A stretch of DNA of 64,000 nt from Actinorugispora endophytica (GTDB lineage: Bacteria; Actinomycetota; Actinomycetes; Streptosporangiales; Streptosporangiaceae). The position numbers and the translations under genes were made by a program. Under the pieces are notes generated by a model. That model was not told the DNA's origin. It searched no databases and saw nothing but the letters and a program-made list of their open reading frames with translations. The DNA is taken from positions 18,161 to 82,160 of the forward strand of contig NZ_SNYN01000021.1 of NCBI RefSeq assembly GCF_004363075.1. Direction: 5' to 3'. Below are positions 32,759-41,383 of this stretch, piece after piece. Position 1 is the stretch's first letter, and each line of letters starts with the position of its first letter.

Positions 32759-34201
32759 TCAGGCCAGGCGGCTCCTGCGGACGCCGTACAGGAAGTACAC
32801 GACGGTCCCCAGCAGCATCCACACCACGAACCGGATCCAGGTGTCGACGGTCAGGTTCAGCATCAGCCAGACGCAGGCCAGCGCAGAGACGGCCGGCAGG
32901 ACCGGCACCCACGGGGCCCGGAAGGCCCGGGGCAGGTCAGGGCGGGTCCGGCGCAGCACGATCACGCCGAGGGACACCACCACGAAGGCGAACAGGGTGC
33001 CGATGTTGACCATCTCCTCCAGCGTGCCGATCGGTACGAGGCCGGCGAGCAGCGCCACCGAGACGGTGGTGATGGCGGCCATCACGTACGGCGTGCCGAA
33101 ACGCGGGTGCGTCCTGGACAGGCCGCGCGGCAGCAGCCCGTCCCGGGACATCGCGAACGCCACCCGGGACTGGCCCATCATCAGCACCAGGATGACGGTG
33201 GTGATGCCGATGACGCCGCCCAGGGAGATGAGCGTGGCGGCCCAGTCCGCGCCGACCGCGCGGAACGCCTCGGCCAGGGGCGCGTCCACGCCCAGTTCGG
33301 TGTAGGGGCGCATCCCGGTGACGACGGCGGCTACCGCCATGTACAGGATCGTCACGATGACCAGCGACCCGAAGATGCCCACGGGGATGTCGCGCCGGGG
33401 GTTCCTGGTCTCCTCGGCGGTGGTGGCGACGACGTCGAAGCCGATGAAGGAGAAGAACACCACGGACGCGGCCGCGATGACGCCCCACAGGCCGAAGGAG
33501 CTGGGCTCCAGGCCCAGCATCACCTGGGTGAGGGGCTGGTGGCCGATCGACCCGGTTCCCGTCGGTACCGGTTCGGCCGGGGGGACGAACGGGGTCCAGT
33601 TGGCGGTGTCCACGTAGAACGCGCCGACGGCGATGATGAACAGCACGATGCCGACCTTGACGGTCACCACGACCGCGGTGACCCGCCCCGAGAGTTTGGC
33701 GCCCATCACGCTGACCAGGCCCAGCAGCACGACGATGGCCATGGCGCCGAGGTCGACCGAGTAGCCCCCGCCGACGGGGACGGAGGTCGGCGTCCCGATC
33801 AGGTCGCCCGCGTACTCGGACCAGCCCACCGCGACCACGGAGGCGGCCAGCGTGAACTCCAGGACCAGGTCCCAGCCGATGACCCAGGCGACGAACTCGC
33901 CGAGGGTGGCGTACCCGAAGGTGTAGGCGCTGCCGGCCACCGGCACGGTCGAGGCGAACTCGGCGTAGCACATGGCCGCCAGCGCGCACACCAGGCCGGC
34001 GACGAGGAAGGCCGCGATGATGGCGGGACCGGCGTTCTCGGCGGCCTGGCGCCCCGTGACCACGAAGATGCCGGTCCCGATGATGACGCCGATGCCGAAG
34101 ACGATCAGGTCGAGGCCGCTCAGATCCCTGCGCAGCCGGTGCCCCGGCTCGTCGGTGTCCTGGATCGACTGTTCGATGGTCTTGGTGCGCCAAATGCTCA
34201 A
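32759..34201 (-). CDS. APC-family amino acid permease
   Basis: A 480-residue transporter with 12 predicted membrane helices of the amino acid-polyamine-organocation family. The family's first-helix signature is LIVFGIGVIIGTGIFVV, and FIGFDVVATTAEETRNPRRD is in the consensus region of the cationic-amino-acid/YfnA subgroup. The start is a TTG at 34201 with a GGAG-containing leader. The substrate cannot be assigned; the nearby hut operon makes histidine a thought, no more. It is convergent with the ACT-GNAT gene with no intergenic bases between the stops. Confidence 0.92.
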   Translation of the reverse strand: MSIWRTKTIEQSIQDTDEPGHRLRRDLSGLDLIVFGIGVIIGTGIFVVTGRQAAENAGPAIIAAFLVAGLVCALAAMCYAEFASTVPVAGSAYTFGYATLGEFVAWVIGWDLVLEFTLAASVVAVGWSEYAGDLIGTPTSVPVGGGYSVDLGAMAIVVLLGLVSVMGAKLSGRVTAVVVTVKVGIVLFIIAVGAFYVDTANWTPFVPPAEPVPTGTGSIGHQPLTQVMLGLEPSSFGLWGVIAAASVVFFSFIGFDVVATTAEETRNPRRDIPVGIFGSLVIVTILYMAVAAVVTGMRPYTELGVDAPLAEAFRAVGADWAATLISLGGVIGITTVILVLMMGQSRVAFAMSRDGLLPRGLSRTHPRFGTPYVMAAITTVSVALLAGLVPIGTLEEMVNIGTLFAFVVVSLGVIVLRRTRPDLPRAFRAPWVPVLPAVSALACVWLMLNLTVDTWIRFVVWMLLGTVVYFLYGVRRSRLA

Positions 34202-34328
34202 GAGAGGCTCCAGCTCCGTTGCCGGGCCCGGCGGGGCCGCGGGAGACCGGGTGTCGGGGCGGGATCCCCTACCCGGAATTCCTCTCCTACCAGCACGGAA
34301 GCGTCCGCGGCTCGGGAGACACGCAAAA

Positions 34329-34364
34329 GCGGTCGGCGCCGGGCGGAAACCCGGCGCCGACCGC
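34329..34364 (-). terminator. Intrinsic terminator on the minus strand
   Basis: A perfect 15-bp stem (34329-34343 with 34350-34364), loop CGGAAA, followed on the minus strand by TTTTGCGT. It lies after the small minus-strand gene ending at 34465 and before the permease gene, so it insulates the two. Confidence 0.85.
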
Positions 34365-34464
34365 GGGGTCGTGCCTCATGACCCGGGACGGGCGCGGATC
34401 ACTCCGCGCCCGCCGAACCGGAAGCCTTCGAACGGCACGCCCCGGAGGCGCGTTCCGAGGGCGG

Positions 34465-34719
34465 TCAGCCCTCGGCGGACTCGTCCCCGGACGCGGCGGA
34501 GTCTTCGGTCTTCTTGGTGACGCGACGCTTCTTCACCGGGCGGGAGTAGTCCACCAGCGGCTCGAACTGGGTCTCGTACTCCTTCTTGCACTCCTCGCAG
34601 GAGTCGACCTCGCGAACGGTGCCGTCCCAGGCGAACTGGATGACCTCGGTGGCCTCGACCTTCTCGTCGCGAACGGCGTGCGGGTCGCAATACTTGCGCG
34701 TGAAGACCTCGGTGACCAC
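34465..34719 (-). CDS. Small hypothetical protein with CxxH/CxxC-type zinc-ribbon-like motif
   Basis: An 84-residue protein beginning MVTEVFTRKYCDPHAVRDEK. It has CDPH near the N-terminus and CEECKKEYETQFEPL in the middle, which could form a Cys/His metal site. The C-terminal tail is basic then acidic (KKRRVTKKTEDSAASGDE), possibly for nucleic-acid contact. Small actinobacterial proteins of this shape exist but I know of no function. The GTG at 34719 has AGGGAAG upstream. It has its own terminator downstream. Confidence 0.65.
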   Translation of the reverse strand: MVTEVFTRKYCDPHAVRDEKVEATEVIQFAWDGTVREVDSCEECKKEYETQFEPLVDYSRPVKKRRVTKKTEDSAASGDESAEG

Positions 34720-35067
34720 GATGGCGGCTTCCCTTCGGTAGCGGTATGGGTGCTGGCACCGGAATCATACACGCGTTCGAAAACGGGAAGTGAATGGGAA
34801 GGGGGAGCTCCGTGCCGGTTTCGGCGGAGTTCGCGGACCCGTCGCCCCCGAGAGCCTAGCGAAGACCGGTGGCCCTTATGACCACCCTGTTCCGGGCGGT
34901 GTGCGGTCCGGCTCACAGGGGAGTGAAATTGGCTACTTTACGTGTCGGGGTGTGTTCGTATACGATCTACTTTCCTCGGAAGATGCTTCCGAGGCGTTTC
35001 GGCTCAGGGGCACGGGCCGAATCCGCGCCGACACCATTCCATCCCCCTTCGAAGGAAGACAGGAACG
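34720..35067. other. Divergent intergenic region (small Cys protein / DoxX)
   Basis: 348 bp without a gene, markedly AT-richer at 34921-35000. A candidate DoxX promoter is TTTACG (34937-34942) and TACGAT (34961-34966) with an 18-bp spacer. That would leave a leader of roughly 95 nt. No palindromic operator was seen. Confidence 0.4.
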
Positions 35068-35511
35068 ATGACCGAACGTACGCAGCGGATCAACGCGTGG
35101 CCCGCCGACATCACCGCGCTTCTGGCCAGGATCGTCGTGGGGGCGGTGTTCATCGCGCACGGCCTGCAGAAGATCGGGACGGGCGTCGACGGCGTCGCCC
35201 AGGGGTTCGGGAGCATGGGCATCCCGCTCCCGCAGGTCGCCGCCGTCACGGCGATGACCGTCGAGATCGGGGGCGGCCTCGCCCTGATCGTCGGCTTCGC
35301 GCTGCCCGCGGCGGGCGCCGCGCTGGCCGCCTTCATGGTCGGCGCCTACACCTTCGCCCATGTCGGCGACGCACTCGTGGGCGGCTACGAAGTGGTCCTG
35401 GTGCTCGGCGCCTCGGCGCTGGCGCTCGGGTTCTCGGGGGGTTCCCTCGCGGTGGACCGCTTCCTGCCGTGGGGAACCCGCCGCGCGGAGACGGTGCGGG
35501 CCGCGGTCTGA
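35068..35511 (+). CDS. DoxX-family membrane protein
   Basis: A 147-residue protein with four membrane helices. It has the DoxX-type first helix ALLARIVVGAVFIAHGLQKI and the second-helix motif TAMTVEIGGGLALIVG. DoxX-like proteins are linked to redox balance and, in mycobacteria, to a membrane complex with superoxide dismutase and a sulfurtransferase; others are general. The ATG at 35068 has GAAGGAAGACAGGA upstream. It is monocistronic and no partner is adjacent. Confidence 0.9.
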   Translation: MTERTQRINAWPADITALLARIVVGAVFIAHGLQKIGTGVDGVAQGFGSMGIPLPQVAAVTAMTVEIGGGLALIVGFALPAAGAALAAFMVGAYTFAHVGDALVGGYEVVLVLGASALALGFSGGSLAVDRFLPWGTRRAETVRAAV

Positions 35512-35817
35512 GGCGCTGACGCGGGACGCGGATGACCGCGGGGCGGGAGCGCTGGGAGGACGCGCCCGCCCCGCTTCTCCCGGTGGGCGTGGCGTTTCCG
35601 GGGGCCCAACCGCTGACGGGCCGGGGCCGCGCCCACAGCGCCCGTTGTGCGAGGGTCCCGTTGACGGTCTTGGGCCTTCTGCCCGTTCCGGGGCCTTGAA
35701 GGGCGGAAAGCCCGTGATCATTCCGGGCGGGGGCGGAACCGGCCCTCACCCGCCGTCGCCGCCCGCCGTGACCTCGCGATCCGCGTGGCGTGAGACCGAA
35801 AGACCCGCCCGGAGCAC
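35512..35817 (+). other. GC-rich gap between convergent DoxX and zinc-ribbon genes
   Basis: This ~306-bp stretch shows no supported gene. It lies between convergent genes, so it should hold terminators; short GC inverted repeats are visible but none is clean. A dispersed 39-bp repeat begins at its right end. Confidence 0.4.
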
Positions 35818-35856
35818 CGGCACGCCGAACCACCCCCGCGCCGGAGCTTCCCTAGT
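35818..35856. repeat. Dispersed 39-bp element, family B (copy 1)
   Basis: This stretch matches 63827-63865 at 32 of 39 positions, with a common core CACCCCCGCGC and the common end TCCCTAGT. On the minus strand both copies begin with a TAG. Here that TAG is the stop codon of the zf-TFIIB gene, so the element starts at a gene's 3' end. Confidence 0.7.
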
Positions 35857-36136
35857 CGAAGATCTCGTCCAGGAAGCTCGCCTGGCGTCTGCGGCGCCCG
35901 CCCTGGTAGTCGCTTCTCGCGTAGGCGTCGTCGTCCTCGTCCCCGCGGTGGTGGCGACCGCCGTTGTACCCGCCTTCGTGTCCGCGCCGCCAGCGGTGCT
36001 CGGCCTCCAGCAGTTGTTCGAGCTCGCCCCGGTCGAGGAACAGCCCTCGACACCGCGAGCACTTGTCGACCGTCACGCCGACGAGGGTCTCCCGACTGAG
36101 CGAACCGGGGCATTTGGGGCAGGAAAGCTGCGTCAT
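35852..36136 (-). CDS. zf-TFIIB-type zinc-ribbon protein
   Basis: A 94-residue protein. The zinc ribbon occupies residues 6-45: CPKC, then about 17 residues, CSRC, followed by GLFLDRGELEQLLEAE, the conserved tail of the zf-TFIIB family. The rest is Gly/Arg/His/Asp-rich and probably disordered, ending in FLDEIFD. The family has no firm function; nucleic-acid or protein binding is assumed. The ATG at 36136 begins exactly at the ribbon; a longer in-frame version to 36550 lacks coding bias. Confidence 0.85.
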   Translation of the reverse strand: MTQLSCPKCPGSLSRETLVGVTVDKCSRCRGLFLDRGELEQLLEAEHRWRRGHEGGYNGGRHHRGDEDDDAYARSDYQGGRRRRQASFLDEIFD

Positions 36137-36628
36137 GTGCTCTTGGATACCGCGACCGGGCCCTTCGGTTCCACCGGACCGCGGAAATCGCGCGCGACTC
36201 GTGACCGGCTCCGCGCCGGGCCCGGCACCGGGCCGCCGAACATCCCCCTCTATGGCCCACTGTCCGGATTCACGCGAATTTGGCATCCGAAATCTCTCAT
36301 ACGCCGAACGTGAACCAGGGTCGCTGGTTATCGTGTTGCCTTGTCTGCAACTTTCCGGCGTGCCGCGAATTCTATCCGCGACCCGCCCTGCGGGACTTGT
36401 CTGAAAATGTATGGTATCCGCCGGCCGTATCAGGGCCGTGTGGGCCACGGGGGAGGGGGCGGTTCCGATAGGGGATGAGACGGAGCCGTCCCCAAAAAAG
36501 GGGAAAATGTGTTCGACCATCTCGAAGTTGTCATCAGTAGACCGCTCCATTCAGGTGAGAAGCCTGGGTATCCGGCCTGCCAGGCGCAGCGCCGGCAACT
36601 GGTCCAGCAGAGCGTCCAGGCCGTGCGT
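36137..36628. other. AT-rich divergent intergenic region
   Basis: About 490 bp between the zinc-ribbon gene and the DUF485 gene. The part 36270-36540 has unusually low GC for this genome, with several hexamers resembling -10 elements (for example TATGGT near 36411) and an A-run at 36493-36499. It probably contains the promoter of the DUF485-symporter operon. An alternative GTG start of the DUF485 gene lies at 36509. Confidence 0.4.
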
Positions 36629-36946
36629 ATGGGGAGCGACCCGCGCTTTGTGAAGCTGCGTAAACGATTCATTCGTCAATTCGCTGTCCTCGCCGTCCTT
36701 TTTCTCGGTTTGTATCTCGGCTATATCTTCCTCACCGCATTCGCGCGTGATTTCATGGCCGTCCGGGTCGCCGGGTCCATCAATGTCGCGCTAATTCTCG
36801 GCGTCCTCCAGTTCGCGTCGACCTTCCTGCTGGCCTGGGGGTACGGCCGCTGCGCCGCGCGCGGCCTCGATCCGCTCGCCGCCGAACTGCGCATCGAGAA
36901 GGCGGAGGAGAGCGCCGCCCGTCACGGCCGGGTGGTGCGGCCGTGA
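36629..36946 (+). CDS. DUF485-family membrane protein (YjcH-like)
   Basis: About 105 residues with two membrane helices. FVKLRKRFIRQFAVLAVLFLG begins the first helix, and INVALILGVLQFASTFLLAWGY is the second; both are hallmarks of DUF485. Such genes precede actP-type acetate/solute symporters, as here with a 4-bp overlap. The start is uncertain: the ATG at 36629 begins near the domain, whereas a GTG at 36509 behind AGGGGA would add 40 residues. The 5' half uses more A/T-ending codons (CAT, AGT, AAA, TAT) than its neighbours. Confidence 0.8.
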   Translation: MGSDPRFVKLRKRFIRQFAVLAVLFLGLYLGYIFLTAFARDFMAVRVAGSINVALILGVLQFASTFLLAWGYGRCAARGLDPLAAELRIEKAEESAARHGRVVRP

Positions 36947-38601
36947 CGACCGGACAGATCTGGACCATCGGACTCTTCGCGCTGTTCTCCGGGGTCACGC
37001 TCGCCGTCACCGTCCGCGCGGGCCGCGGGGGCGGGGGCGCCGCGGACTTCTACGCGGGCGGCCGCGGCTACGGCAGAACCCAGAACGGCCTGGCGCTGAC
37101 CGGCGACTACCTGTCGGCCGCGTCGTTCCTCGGCATCGCCGGGACCATCGCGCTCAACGGCTACGACGGCCTCCTGTACTCCGTCGGCTTCCTCGCCGCC
37201 TGGCTGCTCGTGCTGCCGTTGTCGCAGCTGGTGCGCAACACCGGACGCTTCACCATGGCCGACATCCCGGGCTTCCGCATGCGCCGCGCGCGGGTGCGCC
37301 TGGCCTGCGCCGTCTCCACCGTCACCGTCTCGGTCTGCTACCTGCTGGCCCAGATGGTCGGCGCGGGCGCGCTGGTCACCCTCATGCTCGGCTTCGACCA
37401 GGGCGAGTCCCTCCTGGGCATGGACGCGGCCGCGGCCCGCACCGCGGCCATCGTCACGGTGGGCGTCCTGATGATCGCCTACGTCATGTACGGCGGCATG
37501 CGGGCCGCCACCTGGCTGCAGATCGTCAAGGCCCTGCTGCTGCTGGCCGGGACGGCCCTCATGGCGGCCGCGGTCCTGGCCGTGTTCGGGTTCGACGTCA
37601 GCGGCCTGCTCGGCGCGGCCGCCGAGGCCAGCGGAAAGGGCAGGGCGTTCCTGGAACCCGGGCTGCGCTTCGGACAGGACGTCCCGGGAGACCCGGTGCG
37701 GACCATCGTCAACAAGCTCGACCTGCTCAGCCTGGGTCTGGGCCTGGTCCTGGGCACGGCCGCGCTCCCGCACATCCTGGTCCGCTTCTACACCGTTCCC
37801 GACAGCCGGACCGCGCGCGGCTCGGTCAACCGCGCCATCGCGCTGGTGGGCGGGTTCTACCTCATGACGCTGGTGCTGGGCTTCGGCGCGGCCGCGTTGG
37901 TGGGGCCCGAGCGGATCGCCGCCCAGGACCCCTCCGGCAACACCGCGGTGCCCCAACTGGCGCGCGAACTCGGCACGATCCTGGCCGGCCCGGTCGGCGG
38001 CTCCATCATGCTGGCGTTCGTCTGCGCGGTCGCCCTTGTCACCATCCTGGCGGTCATCGCGAGTCTGACGCTGGCCTCCTCCTCGTCCCTGGCACACGAC
38101 TTCTTCGGCCACGTGCTGATGCGGGGACGGCCCAAGGAGTCCCAGGAGGTGGGGGTCGCGCGGTTCTCCGCCGCGCTCATCGGGGCCCTGGCGATCCTGC
38201 TCGCGGTCTTCGCCCAGGACCTCAACGTGGCCTTCCTGGTGGGCCTGGCCTTCGCGACCGCGGCCGCGGCGAACCTCCCGGTCATCGTGCTGTCGATGTT
38301 CTGGTCCCGGTTCAACGGCAGGGGGGTGGAGGCGGGCGTCTACGGGGGGCTGCTCTCCTCCCTGCTCCTGGTCACCCTGTCCCCGGTCATGTCCGGGAAG
38401 GTCGGCGCGTCCGGCGAGAACCTCTCGCTGCTGCCCGCCTGGATCGACATCCAGGTCTTCCCGCTGGAGAACCCGGGCCTGGTGTCCATCCCGATCGGTT
38501 TCGCGTGCGCGGTCGTCGGCGCCCTGTCGTCGCCCGAGCGCAACTCCGTCCGCTACCGGGAGCTCCAGGTGCGCTCCCTCACCGGGACGGGGGCACACTG
38601 A
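36943..38601 (+). CDS. Sodium:solute symporter, acetate (ActP)-type
   Basis: A 552-residue transporter with about 13 membrane helices of the SSS family. The ActP-like signature GDYLSAASFLGIAGTIA is in the first core helix, and the sodium-site region VTILAVIASLTLASSSSLAHD occurs later. The GTG at 36943 overlaps the DUF485 stop, so both are made together. In E. coli the yjcH-actP pair scavenges acetate; substrates in actinomycetes can include pyruvate or other monocarboxylates. A hairpin follows. Confidence 0.92.
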   Translation: MTTGQIWTIGLFALFSGVTLAVTVRAGRGGGGAADFYAGGRGYGRTQNGLALTGDYLSAASFLGIAGTIALNGYDGLLYSVGFLAAWLLVLPLSQLVRNTGRFTMADIPGFRMRRARVRLACAVSTVTVSVCYLLAQMVGAGALVTLMLGFDQGESLLGMDAAAARTAAIVTVGVLMIAYVMYGGMRAATWLQIVKALLLLAGTALMAAAVLAVFGFDVSGLLGAAAEASGKGRAFLEPGLRFGQDVPGDPVRTIVNKLDLLSLGLGLVLGTAALPHILVRFYTVPDSRTARGSVNRAIALVGGFYLMTLVLGFGAAALVGPERIAAQDPSGNTAVPQLARELGTILAGPVGGSIMLAFVCAVALVTILAVIASLTLASSSSLAHDFFGHVLMRGRPKESQEVGVARFSAALIGALAILLAVFAQDLNVAFLVGLAFATAAAANLPVIVLSMFWSRFNGRGVEAGVYGGLLSSLLLVTLSPVMSGKVGASGENLSLLPAWIDIQVFPLENPGLVSIPIGFACAVVGALSSPERNSVRYRELQVRSLTGTGAH

Positions 38602-38637
38602 GGCGCGGTCCCCGTCGGGGAGCCCGGTCCACGGGAA

Positions 38638-38667
38638 CGGGGGCGCGGCGGTCCCACCGCGCCCCCG
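38638..38667 (+). terminator. Terminator after the symporter gene
   Basis: An 11-bp perfect GC stem (38638-38648 with 38657-38667) and an 8-base loop, 36 bp after the symporter stop. No U-tract. Confidence 0.65.
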
Positions 38668-38762
38668 CGGTGGACGGGAGACCCCCGGAAACGGGAACGT
38701 TTTACGGAAAGCCCTTTCCTGTGCGTGTTCGCCGTGTTACGTTCTGCTGGCGATCGACGGAC

Positions 38763-38776
38763 TGGGAGCGCTCCCG
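38763..38776 (+). promoter_or_regulatory. CebR/CelR-type operator upstream of the rhamnogalacturonan lyase
   Basis: TGGGAGCGCTCCCG matches 13 of 14 bases of the actinobacterial cellulose-utilisation operator TGGGAGCGCTCCCA, bound by the LacI-family repressors CebR (Streptomyces) and CelR (Thermobifida). It lies 126 bp upstream of the lyase ATG, next to AT-richer promoter-like sequence (38697-38745). Binding of cellobiose should release the repressor. Confidence 0.82.
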
Positions 38777-38901
38777 CATCTCTGGGCTCCTCCCCCTCCG
38801 GGAGAGGACGACCGCCGGCCGCGCGGACAGAGGACCCGTCACTTCCCCCGGCCACCTTCGGCCCGCCCCCTGGCCGAACGGCACTCGTGAGGAGTCAGCA
38901 C

Positions 38902-41145
38902 ATGCAGCACCGTCCCCCCACCGGCGGCACCCGAAGGCCAGGGAGGCCCCTGGCCGCGGCCGCCGCACTGGCCCTGTGCGCCACGGCGGTCGCCGCCGCG
39001 GGCGGCCCCGCGAGCGCGGCCGCCGGATGCCGGGTCGACTACGGCACCAGCCAGTGGAACAACGGCTTCACCGCCAGCGTCGACATCACCAACCTCGGAG
39101 ACCCGGTCGACGGTTGGACCCTGGAGTGGGAGTTCCCCTCCGGGGAGCGGCTGACCCAGGGCTGGGGCGCCGAGTTCGCCTCCTCCGGCGCGGGCGTCAC
39201 GGCCTCCAACACCTCCTGGAACGCCGAGATCGCCACCGGTGCCACCGTCGGCATCGGGTTCAACGCCACCCACACCGGCACCGTGGGAACCCCCTCCTCC
39301 TTCACGCTGAACGGCGTCGTGTGCACCGGCGGGACCGGCTCCGAGCCCGACCCCGACCCCGATCCCGACCCCGGTGGCACGGAGGACCCCGACGGCGCGC
39401 GCCAGACCGAACGGCTGGACCGCGGGCTGGTCAGCGTCCGCAGCGGCGACGGGAACCTGGTGAGTTGGCGGCTGCTGGGCGGAGACCCCCGGGACGTGGC
39501 GTTCAACGTCTACCGGGGCTCCACCAGGCTCACCCCCGCCCCGCTGGCCTCGGCCACCTCCTACCTGGACACGGGCGCGCCGGCGAACGCCTCCTACACG
39601 GTGCGCCCGGTCGTCGACGGCGTGGAGCAGGCCGCCTCGCCCGCCTCGCTGGCGTTCTCCGACGGCTACCTGGACGTGCCGCTGCAGCGGCCCCCGGGCG
39701 GCAGCGTGAACGGCTCGTCCTACACCTACGACGCCAACGACGCCAGCGTCGGCGACCTCGACGGCGACGGCGCGTACGAGATCGTGCTCAAGTGGGAGCC
39801 CGCCAACGCCAAGGACAACTCCCAGTCCGGCTACACCGGACCGGTCCTGATCGACGCCTACGAGCTCGACGGCACCCGGCTGTGGCGTCTCGACCTGGGC
39901 CGCAACATCCGCGCGGGCGCGCACTACACCCAGTTCCAGGTGTACGACTACGACGGCGACGGACGCGCCGAGGTGGCGATGAAGACCGCCGACGGAACCC
40001 GCGACGGCATGGGCGCCGTCATCGGCTCGGCCTCGGCCGACCACCGCAACTCCTCCGGCTACGTGCTGTCCGGCCCGGAGTTCCTCACCGTGTTCGACGG
40101 GCGGACCGGCGTGGCCCTGGACACCGCGGACTACGTGCCCGCGCGCGGCACGGTGTCCTCCTGGGGCGACAGCTACGGAAACCGGGTCGACCGCTTCCTG
40201 GCCGGGACCGCCTACCTGGACGGCGAGCGCCCCAGCATGGTGTTCTCGCGCGGCTACTACACCCGGACCGTCATCGCGGCCTGGGACTTCCGGGACGGGC
40301 GGCTCACCAGGCGCTGGACCTTCGACACCAACAGCTCCACCAACACCGGGCAGGGCTACGACGGCCAGGGCTTCCACTCCCTGTCCGTCGCCGACGCCGA
40401 CGGCGACGGCCGCGACGAGGTCATGTTCGGCGCGATGGCCGTGGACGACGACGGCACCCGGATGTGGACCACCCGCTACGGCCACGGCGACGCCCTGCAC
40501 GTGGGCGACCTCGTGCCCGGACGGTCGGGCCTGGAGGTGTACGGGGTGTCCGAGAGCGCCTCCCAGCCCGACGCGTGGCTGGCGGACGCGCGCACCGGCG
40601 CCACCATCTGGCGCACCGCGTCAGGCGACGACAACGGGCGCGGCGTGGCCGGAGACGTCTGGTCGGGCAGCCCCGGCGCGGAGTTCTGGTCGTCGAGCGT
40701 GGACGGACTGCTCGGCGCCGACGGGAGCAGCGTGGGCCGCAAGCCCGGATCGGCCAACTTCCTGGCCTGGTGGGACGGCGACCCGAGCCGCGAGCTCCTG
40801 GACCAGACCCGAATCGACGAGTACGGACCCGGCGGCGACACCCGCCTGCTCACCGGATCGGGCGTGGCCTCCAACAACGGCACGAAGGCCACCCCGGCGC
40901 TGTCCGGCGACATCCTGGGGGACTGGCGAGAAGAGGTCGTCTGGCGCACCGGTGACAGCTCGGCGCTGCGGATCTACTCGACGCCCCACGCCACCGACCG
41001 GCGCCTTCCCACCCTGATGCACGACACGCAGTACCGGGTGGCGATCGCATGGCAGAACACCGCCTACAACCAGCCGCCCCACCCGTCCTTCCACATCGGC
41101 GACGGAATGGCGTCCCCGCCCTGGCCGGACATCCACTACCCGTGA
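38902..41145 (+). CDS. Secreted CBM2-PL11 rhamnogalacturonan lyase
   Basis: A 747-residue secreted enzyme. It has a signal peptide (~40 residues, ending near PASAAA), then a CBM2 module (CRVDYGTSQWNNGFTASVDI to VVCTG, about residues 43-140) that binds cellulose, a D-P repeat linker (EPDPDPDPDPGG), then a PL11-type rhamnogalacturonan lyase domain to the end. The catalytic domain has Ca2+-binding-type loops DLDGDGAYEIV, DYDGDGRAEVAMK and DADGDGRDEVMFG, typical of the beta-propeller. It cleaves the rhamnose-galacturonate backbone of pectin. The ATG has GAGGAG upstream. The CebR-type operator suggests co-induction with cellulases. Confidence 0.93.
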   Translation: MQHRPPTGGTRRPGRPLAAAAALALCATAVAAAGGPASAAAGCRVDYGTSQWNNGFTASVDITNLGDPVDGWTLEWEFPSGERLTQGWGAEFASSGAGVTASNTSWNAEIATGATVGIGFNATHTGTVGTPSSFTLNGVVCTGGTGSEPDPDPDPDPGGTEDPDGARQTERLDRGLVSVRSGDGNLVSWRLLGGDPRDVAFNVYRGSTRLTPAPLASATSYLDTGAPANASYTVRPVVDGVEQAASPASLAFSDGYLDVPLQRPPGGSVNGSSYTYDANDASVGDLDGDGAYEIVLKWEPANAKDNSQSGYTGPVLIDAYELDGTRLWRLDLGRNIRAGAHYTQFQVYDYDGDGRAEVAMKTADGTRDGMGAVIGSASADHRNSSGYVLSGPEFLTVFDGRTGVALDTADYVPARGTVSSWGDSYGNRVDRFLAGTAYLDGERPSMVFSRGYYTRTVIAAWDFRDGRLTRRWTFDTNSSTNTGQGYDGQGFHSLSVADADGDGRDEVMFGAMAVDDDGTRMWTTRYGHGDALHVGDLVPGRSGLEVYGVSESASQPDAWLADARTGATIWRTASGDDNGRGVAGDVWSGSPGAEFWSSSVDGLLGADGSSVGRKPGSANFLAWWDGDPSRELLDQTRIDEYGPGGDTRLLTGSGVASNNGTKATPALSGDILGDWREEVVWRTGDSSALRIYSTPHATDRRLPTLMHDTQYRVAIAWQNTAYNQPPHPSFHIGDGMASPPWPDIHYP

Positions 41146-41261
41146 CCGGTTCCGTGCGGTGAGCCGCCGAGGGGAACCCCGCCGACGCGGTCGGCGAGGA
41201 CGGGTGCGGGTCGAGGCCGCTCCCGTCGAAACGACCCCGACATCCCCATCATGAACCAATA

Positions 41262-41317
41262 GATCTTGACGTCAGCGTTCTGCAGAACGGACAGAATCGG
41301 ACGCTGACGTCAAGATC
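41262..41317. repeat. Intergenic inverted repeat, family A (copy 2)
   Basis: A perfect 17-bp inverted repeat: GATCTTGACGTCAGCGT (41262-41278) and its complement at 41301-41317, with a 22-base centre. It sits between two convergent genes (the lyase and pgl), where it may act as a bidirectional terminator. Its arm is shared with the repeat at 9744-9805. Confidence 0.85.
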
Positions 41318-41383
41318 GTCGAGGGAGGCGGCGCGGAGCCCTCCTTCGAGGGGCCCGCGGCCGTTTCCGTGTAACGGGGGTGG

